Source: Annona cherimola (lineage: Eukaryota > Streptophyta > Magnoliopsida > Magnoliales > Annonaceae). From it: a stretch of DNA of 64,000 nt. Below, in pieces: positions 56,904 through 64,000 of this stretch (the stretch's first letter is position 1; each line of letters starts with the position of its first letter). The translations under genes were made by a program, and so were the position numbers. Under the pieces are notes generated by a model. The model had not been told where the DNA came from. It ran no database searches and saw only the letters and a program-made list of their open reading frames with translations. The DNA is taken from the NCBI GenBank assembly GCA_030490835.1, contig CM059972.1, forward strand, positions 52,309,563 to 52,373,562, read 5' to 3'.

Positions 56904-59900
56904 CGTGGCGCCCCCAACCAAGCGTCACATCCTGAGCCTTATCTCGGGATCGTTATTGACTGGTAAACGTGATCAGGATTGTTGCCTTGTCACACGGCGA
57001 GATTTAACGGATATTTATCCGATTATTTACAGCTTATTACTAGTTGATTTCATACTATTTTCCATCAAATCCTCTTCCACATCATCTTTGACCTAGTTTA
57101 CATATTACATTTTTCATAAAATCATAAAATTTCATAAAATGTCTATCATCCATAAATTGCATGTCTATAAAATACAAATCATCACATAGATCATAAAACG
57201 TTAAGTCACGTTACATTCCTTTAATTACAGACAACACCTTTTAAAGTTTATAGGATCTTCACATTCTTTAAGCTTAGTTCATACTCCTCATCTGTGTCAT
57301 TACTTCACCTGTCTATGGGTTTGGAAAACAAACATGAGTTGTACACTCAATAAGCAAGCTTTATTTATATTTTCAAGCACAACGTTTGTGGCGCCCCAAA
57401 CCGAGCGTCACATCCTAGCCCTTATCTCGGGATCGTATTGATTGGTAAACGTGATCAGGATTGTTGCCCTGTTACACGGCGGGTTTTATCGGATATTTAT
57501 CCCGTTAATTATGATCATATAGAAATTCACATAACAGTTCAAATCCTCATATTTTCACCTCAGGCATATCTAAGTCATTTCAATCCATTCGTCACATACA
57601 AGTATGATGTTCAAATAATATTTCAACACTTGCCTAAATCAGATGTCACTGCATATATACATCATAATCATCAATATAAAACACTTCATATAGTTTACAA
57701 TCATTTCACATGAGTTCACATAATATAAAAATTCTAAAGCTTTTCCATTGTTTCCTTAAGCTTGTATTTGCTCCTTCGCCATGTCCTGTCTTCACCTGTC
57801 TTTGGGTTTGGAAAACAAAATCATGAGTCGAAATTCAATAAGCAAGTTATTTGCATTTTACAGGCAAATCATTTCAGGCAACATTTTGCATTTAAAATCA
57901 TCTTGGAAAGCAACTTATACTTATCAAAAGGTATATCTTAAAATCATAAAATCTTGTACCCATCACGAGTACCATATGCATAATGTCATATAAAATATGA
58001 ACATATATATCATTTTTCTTTTAAGATGGAAGCTAGTCAGGCGACCATCCGTCACGTTATCTCCATTTCAGAGAGGGCGCCGCCGGCCTTGGGCCTGTTT
58101 TAAGCGACTTGGCCACACCAATGGGGGGACAATCGGTCAGCTTATACCCTTCAAGTGGACCTAGTACCTTGTGCACATGAACTTTTTCATAAATCCATCT
58201 TTAACATACTAGCATGATTTTTTCCATCAGAAACATAAAATCACATCATTTTTTCATAGCATTTATCAAAGAAGAATTTCATAATATTGCATTTGAAGTA
58301 AAAACATCATTTCAACACCATTTTGCTAAGGGATGACCATCCTTAAACATATTAGAAATAATTTCCACAATTTCATCAACAAGTTAAAGCAAAAATTGCA
58401 TTTATGTAAACAATTTAGAAAAGCAAAAATCATTTAAAAAATTTGCTTGCTTATCTGTGTCTCTTAGCTTTCCGCTTTCACTTTTCCTTTGCCTTTGCCT
58501 ACATGAGAATAATATACTTTTTTTCATATATTTCTTTTTCTCATATTTCATTTAGTTTTCCAACCCATTCCATCCACATATATCATTTATTTGACTTCAC
58601 AAGTCATTATGCGCATACACCGCTTGTTTTTACACACGTTATTGGCTAACACATAACATAACATATATATATAACCCCACAATTAGGGTATTCATTTCAA
58701 TCTCACAAAATTCATTCAATAATCATCATACATAGGTTCATTAACCTCACTTTGTCATTTATCCATTTTTTCCCAAAATACATGCATGGGTGTTTCCCCT
58801 ATGCATATATCGTTGTCTTAGCTTCATAAATCAAGTCCAAAATTTTGGAATTAATATCATAAAATCTTAAACAGATATATAAACATAGAATTCATCTTAT
58901 TTTCATGCACTTTTGCATAAAATCACATTTCACAAGTCATTCATCCCTTATGCACATCTATTACTTCACATATGCCCATTTGGCAATACATACATAATGT
59001 ATTTCATAAAATTTGCTAACTCAGAAATTTAATCCACATTTCATCGGTTAATTACCCTTAATTACCACTGCATTTAGGATATTTTTATGAGATTTAAATC
59101 CACTTGTCATAGGTTTCTAAAACAGCAAGTTTGGAACCCGTTTTTCACCCATTTAACGTGTCTTTTGACACATAACCCTAAGCAGTCATATAGTTCCGAA
59201 ATTTCAGCATGTAATCCTACTTTTCTTAATCCATATTTAGGGATTTAACACATATATAACATTCATGAATTATCATTTCTCAAAACTGCAAGTTTCCTAC
59301 ACATTTTGAGTCCCGTTTCTCATCGGTTAAACACACTTTCATAAAATCTATAAAAATCAGTTTTAGGGATTCTTTTTCCAAATCATTTTGGGCATCCATA
59401 ATACCTTAAATCTAGGGTATTTTACCCTACATAGCATTCACAAAGCATGCAATCCTATTTCCATAGCATTTTTAGCATTGAAACAACGAAATTAGGTCAT
59501 AACCATCACTTTGCATTCCATAACTTCAAAAATTCATCATTTAAGCACAAACCAACACATGTTTTGCATTAATATATGATTCATAACCTAAGCACATCAT
59601 CAAACCAAAACAGCAACTTGTCATGGAGATTTAGGGTTTGTCAAGTTGAGTTTTCAACTCATATGTCATTGAAATCAACACTTTCACCAAATTCATGCAT
59701 AAAATTTAATACCCATTCCATACTCAATCAAAAGCATGTTAAATCATCATTTCACAGATTCTTTAACCATCCATTCCATATTCCTATTTTAGCGTTTAAA
59801 AACTCAAAATAACCAATTCAAACAACATGTATACTTACTTAGTTTAGAGCTAATTCAAACCCTAGCACTTGGAGATAATTTCCTCCACTAATTCTCTTCT

Positions 59901-62495
59901 TTTTTCCTAGCTTTTCTTCTTCTTTTTGCTGGGAAAAATGGGCGTGAGCTGCTGCTATGCTTTGGAGTGAAAATTTCAGCACTTAGCCAACTTTTCCAAC
60001 CTTCTCTCAAATGAACGTGCATGGGTTTAGAAGCTGGATTTTTTTCCAGCTGTGGGCCCCACTTCATGGAACATTTTCCACACCATTTAATGGTAGCTTA
60101 TCACCTTCATGTGTTGGTAAAATTACAGTCTAGTAAAATGAGATTTTACCATTTTTCAAAAATCACAAAATTGCCTAAATCCTAGCTGTCCAAACTGCCC
60201 AGTCAAGCACGTCCCTTGCTGCCCAATTTTCAGCAATTTTTCTCCATTTTTAAAATTCCAATATGTGGATAATTTATATACCTAATTACCCCTTAATTCA
60301 TATATTAATTTGGTATTAAAATACTTAGCAAAAATGGCAGCAATAGCAGCTCATCATACACGTCCAAGTGCCCCCTATGCTGTCCACAATTTCAGCTTCA
60401 TGCATCTGCATTTAAATATTTTTTTCTTGCTGAAATTTACATAATTGAATGCATATCTTCTTGTCCTTGCATGTCAGTTGTATGTATGCATATTTAAATA
60501 ATTAAAAATTCAAAAAGAAGCATCATGGCAGCCCCTTGGACGTCCCCTTGTGCCACATTGCCTATGCTCTCTTTTGAGCATTTTGTAGCTCCATTTTGTA
60601 GCTCCATAATCACCCTCTTCTTCCATTTGAATTCTTAACTGCATATTTGCTATTAAATTCCCATTTAATATCCTAATTAAGAGCATCATAAATCCTCATG
60701 TAAGGATTCATTATGACTCATATTTACACCCATAAATTGAGTTAGAAAAACTATATTAAAATTATTCAAACTCAAACGTGTACTTACTTGGATTGAGTAG
60801 CACTTAACTCAACTTCTTAAGCTAATTTCCTCAACTTAATTCTTCCTTTTCTTTTCCTTTTTCTTCATTTGTTCTTGGCTTGAAAGGTGCTGGGAGAAGG
60901 AAACGTGCACTGCTGGAAGAGAGCTCAAAATCCTTGAAATTTTCTAACTTCTCACACCATGCACCCCTTTGAGTAGTAGCTGGAATTTCCAGCTAGTGGA
61001 CCCCACTTGCCACATCATTTGTGATTATTCTAATTCATTTTTATCTCCTTAGCTGACATGGCAATTTGTGGTCCATTTAAATTATATTTTTCTTAATTAA
61101 AAATTTAGCAATTATCCAATGCATTAAACATCACCAATCTGTCCACCAGATCACGTTCCATATAGCTGCTGCTTTTCCATATTTTTCCAACGAACTTTGC
61201 GGCTGCTGCTTTTCCATATTTTTCCAACGAATTTTGCAGCCTTTTTAATGCACATTTATATACCCTACTATGTAAGCTAATTAGGCATGCATTTAGCATT
61301 TTTAGAAAATTAAAAAAAATCAGATTTATGGATGTTTGGACGGTCCACATTTGCTGCTCCATTTTTGATGTGCCTATACATGTCCCTTTTCAGCAGCTAA
61401 TTTTGACATTTTTCACCATGGTACAACTTTAATTAATTAGTCACTCAATTACCTAGTTATGTAGCTCACTTAGGGTCATTTTAGCATAATTAAAAAAAAT
61501 CATAAAATATCATAAAAGCTGCTAAACCGTCCACATCACCTACCTGATCTCTTGCTGTCCATTTTTCATGTCCTTTCAACGATCCAGATCTGCTACTTTT
61601 AATCACGAATTTTTACTTCAATTTAATGCACATTTATCCTCATTAACTCCTAGATGACTTTGGGCATATATTTTATTAAAAAATATTTCACAAAATCTCA
61701 CTTAATGGGCTGTTTGGACGTCCATAGCTGCCACATCATCTATGCTCCCTCGAGCTATTTAATTTAGCATTTATTTATGAGATAATTGCAGGGATTTTTT
61801 TCATTTTTAGTAATTCATAAAATACCCTACAATTTATCTCCTTTTGACACATCAATTTCGTCTTTATTCATTTGATTATTTTACTCATTTTTAACATAAA
61901 TGCTAATCACTTTTTGGGATGAAAGTCAAAACCATTGATCCCAATTTCATGCAAGCCTAATCCCATCATCATTTGCATGATCAAATCCTTCCATAATCTT
62001 GATCTCATAATTTTAGCCGTTCATTTCAAATTTCATCTCAATCCGATCTTTCTAGCTCAAGTTATGATCATTTCAAATTTTGGACGGTGATGATCAATTA
62101 TCATCAAAATTTTCAAAATCTAATTTTCCCATGTGATTAAGCACAAAATTATGTGCTTCCCTCTCAATTTTTACCTTAATCCGCCTTAAGGCCATCAAGT
62201 TATGCATTTTTCAATATTTTCTAACTTGGCTCTATAATTAGCCCCCTAATCTCCATTAATCACATTATGAAATTTAACTAATTTTTTTCATGGCATACTA
62301 ATATTCATCCATCCTCATTGTGTTACTTCAATCATATTAATCCACGTTGTCTTAAATTGTTAAATTTAAACAACATTCATAAGTACTGACCTAATTGCAA
62401 CAAATTATAAAAATTGTAAATAATTCATTCATATTATTCGTACATAAATCATTCAAGTGCATATACATAATTCCTCCTTAGGTCAGGGTTTCACA
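56904..62495 (-). repeat. 5' LTR of element B with an embedded family A LTR piece
   Basis: Its two outer parts, 56904-57386 and about 60607-62495, match the 3' LTR at 47595-48077 and about 49702-51570. The first base at 56904 is C where the other LTR has T. Between them lies 57387 to about 60606, a family A LTR piece. About 1.6 kb of family B LTR (48078-49701 equivalent) is missing. Hairpin 2 copies are at 56969-56993 and 57451-57475; hairpin 1 copies at 57335-57349 and 57824-57837. Confidence 0.8.
57387..60606 (-). repeat. family A LTR piece inside the element B 5' LTR
   Basis: It begins with the exact LTR end TGTGGCGCCCCAAACCGAGC and follows element A's LTR (7611 backwards) and the solo LTR until the position matching about 5745 of element A. 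There, at a 13-bp tandem ATTTTGTAGCTCC (about 60580-60605), it switches back to family B. The first ~770 bp of a family A LTR are absent. One end is a true LTR terminus and the other is not, so a nested insertion followed by a deletion is the simplest explanation. Confidence 0.75.
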
Positions 62496-62955
62496 TAAAA
62501 GGAAAACTTTATAAGACTACGATTAGACCTGCTATGCTTTATGGGGCAGAATGTTGAGCAGTTAAAGAATAACATATACAAAAAATGAGCGCAGCGGAAA
62601 TGAAAATGTTAAGGTGGATAAGTGGTAAAATAAGAAAAGATAAAATTAGGAATGAAATAATTCGAAAAAACTTAAAAGTGAGACTAATTTGTGATAAAAT
62701 GAGAAAAAATAGATTAAAATAGTTTGGTCATGTTAAAAGAAGACCTGAAGTAGCACCGGTTAGTGAAACAGAGTCTATCCAAGTAGAAGGTGGTAGGAGA
62801 ATGAGAGGAAGACCGAAAAAAATGGAAGTAATTAAAAAAGATTTAAAAATATTACAAATTACAGAAAATTTAGTCTTAAATCGCCAATAATGGTGCAACA
62901 GAATCCATGTAGCCGACCCCACCTGGGTGGGAAATGGCTTATGATGATAATGACA
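62496..62955 (+). pseudogene. 3' end of the RTE LINE
   Basis: Resumes the LINE exactly at the element B target duplication. The protein tail shows RPAMLYGAECWAVKE, KMLRWISGK and a GGRRMRGRPKK motif, all typical of the C-terminal part of plant RTE proteins, with TAA or TAG at a few positions. It ends in GGGAAATGGCTTATGATGAT and a short TGATGATAATGA repeat (to about 62955), the usual RTE 3' end with a simple-repeat tail. Confidence 0.85.
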
Positions 62956-62974
62956 AAAAATAACTTTGTTGCAG

Positions 62975-63055
62975 GAAAGTGAAGGCAACTCGAGATATGA
63001 TTTGGAAGCTTATCTCGCCATTCTCGAGCCCAAACCGAAACGCTCAACCAAATAG
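62975..63055 (+). CDS. possible 3' terminal exon of a host gene (partial)
   Basis: Just after the LINE end, TAACTTTGTTGCAG looks like a plant intron 3' splice site. It is followed by 26 open codons and TAG, beginning ESEGNSRYDLEAYLAILE and ending in Lys/Arg-rich residues. Codon composition is less AT-rich than the surroundings. If real, the LINE and its nested elements sit in the last intron of a gene whose upstream exons are outside the window. The evidence is short, and chance cannot be excluded. No gene family is recognised. Confidence 0.3.
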   Translation, partial: ESEGNSRYDLEAYLAILEPKPKRSTK

Positions 63056-63133
63056 CCAGCCTCAACTTGACAAGCTACCTCTGAACTAAGCTTTATCTCG
63101 AGCTAGTAACAAACTTAGGTCCTATTTGGAATC

Positions 63134-63578
63134 ATCTTATGGTATGGAATTGTTGAATGGGAAATTGACTGATTTTTTTTTTTTTTGCCACTGCAATTCT
63201 ATGTTGATGAATGCTAAACTGTTGCAATCCAACTATCAAAATTCCATTCCATTATTTATTCTAACGCGAACTATCATCTATGGGTTGCAACTGTCCATCT
63301 GCCATTTCATCGCAATTGAAACAGCAAAAAAATATTGAATGTGTTTGAAAAGTAATAAAACTTTTAATAAGAAATTTTTTCTGTAAAAATTGTTGAATAG
63401 GAAAAAGAAAAAAATAAAATAGACTGATTAATTATATAAGTAGTTATGTAGAAACGATTAAAATGTAGAACAGTTATATAAAAAGATGTAAAAATAATTA
63501 AAAAATAAAATAATTTCAGAAAGCCAAAAGTTTTCCGGTTTCCCCAACACTTTCTCGTCCAATTCCATGTCATAAGAT
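63134..63578. mobile_element. MITE-like inverted-repeat element
   Basis: ATCTTATGGTATGGAATTG (63134-63152) pairs with the reverse complement of 63560-63578 (ATCTTATGACATGGAATTG), 17 of 19 matching. The 400 bp between are AT-rich and non-coding. A clear target duplication was not found, so the superfamily is unassigned. Confidence 0.45.
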
Positions 63579-63623
63579 AGTTACGATATCACAACGCCAG
63601 CTCTAGATATAGCCAATGATACC

Positions 63624-64000
63624 TAGGGGTGCAACTTCGGCCGGGTTTAGCCCGAACCTGGCCCGCCGAACCCTATTTTTAACAGTGTTAAAACTCTCTT
63701 TTCTACCATCTGAGTCGAAGAACCCGAACCTGGTAAACCCGATTTGTAATTGTGATAGGTTTAAGGTTCAAGTGAACCCGAACCCGAAGAACTCGAGCCC
63801 GATTTCTATTTTATATGTATTATAAAATATATTTTATATATAATATCTAAACAATATTTCTTTATTTTTTTGTATTTTATGTTATTTACATTTATAAATA
63901 CATGTTTGACATATTGTAATTATATTATAAATAAAGTATATTATTTTCATTTATATTTATCTTTTATTTCTATAATCTTATTCATTTATTTTTTTATATT
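63624..64000. mobile_element. hAT-like element, left end, running off the window
   Basis: It starts TAGGGGTGCAACTTCGGCCG, like the ends of the elements at 14410 and 44469. It is followed by repeated CCCGAACC/GAACCCGA motifs to about 63805, then very AT-rich sequence. The right end is beyond the window. Confidence 0.4.

Larger units (their letters stand above)
47595..62495 (-). mobile_element. element B: Ty3/gypsy chromovirus inserted in the LINE
   Basis: It begins TGTGGCGCCCCC and ends GGGTTTCACA, with a perfect target duplication TAAAA (47590-47594 and 62496-62500). On the minus strand, right to left: 5' LTR (62495-56904, containing a family A LTR piece), primer site (56898-56887), ORF0 (56705-55926), gag (55593-about 54240), a joined protease/RT remnant, pol (to 51610), polypurine tract (51582-51571) and 3' LTR (51570-47595). 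A deletion at about 54113 removes most of the protease and the first part of RT. It is related to element A but clearly a separate copy and subfamily. Confidence 0.9.

Overview
This window looks like gene-poor heterochromatin from a large flowering-plant nuclear genome. Nearly every base that can be assigned belongs to a transposable element, and most elements are inserted into one another. The plant assignment rests on LTR retrotransposon families with initiator-Met tRNA primer sites, on chromodomain Ty3/gypsy (Tekay/Del-like) elements, a SIRE-like Ty1/copia element, an Athila/Tat-like relic, an RTE-type LINE and hAT-type short elements. The sequence does not settle the species.

Layout, left to right. 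1-3109 is a forward LTR of family C that starts outside the window. 3475-4971 is probably the first part of another LTR (family D), cut by element A. Element A (4972 to about 14409, +) is a decayed chromovirus with a 5' LTR, an extra open frame before gag (ORF0), gag, pol and a truncated 3' LTR. A partial hAT-like element (14410-15615) follows and is cut by element C (15616-33349, -). Element C is a better-preserved chromovirus with only two nonsense codons and one short in-frame deletion seen in the part present. A complete and apparently very young SIRE-like copia element (19688-30609, +) sits inside C; its LTRs look almost identical and it has a perfect 5-bp target duplication.

C is broken at 33350 against a different chromovirus LTR fragment. 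Then come an Athila/Tat relic (about 34840-42939) holding a solo LTR of family A (37574-41579, target duplication CGGGG), a 1.24-kb triplet array (42940-44180), and an RTE LINE (about 44190-62955). The LINE is split by a 582-bp hAT-type element (44469-45050) and by element B (47595-62495, -), a chromovirus related to A that also has ORF0. B's 5' LTR contains a large piece of a family A LTR. The last 1 kb holds a possible 3' terminal exon of a host gene, a MITE-like inverted repeat and the start of another hAT-like element.

Main points for a second look: (i) ORF0, an unrecognised protein frame between the primer site and gag, shared by elements A and B; (ii) two short hairpins kept in every chromovirus LTR that retains the region, one with compensatory stem changes and one with an invariant GCAACAAT loop; (iii) about eight copies of a hairpin-forming GTCGAC module just upstream of the copia TATA box, with GTCGAC also arrayed between pol and the third ORF; (iv) the copia third ORF, which sits in the env position but looks like a plant transposon-type protein. 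No intact host gene, rRNA, tRNA or CRISPR array was found.
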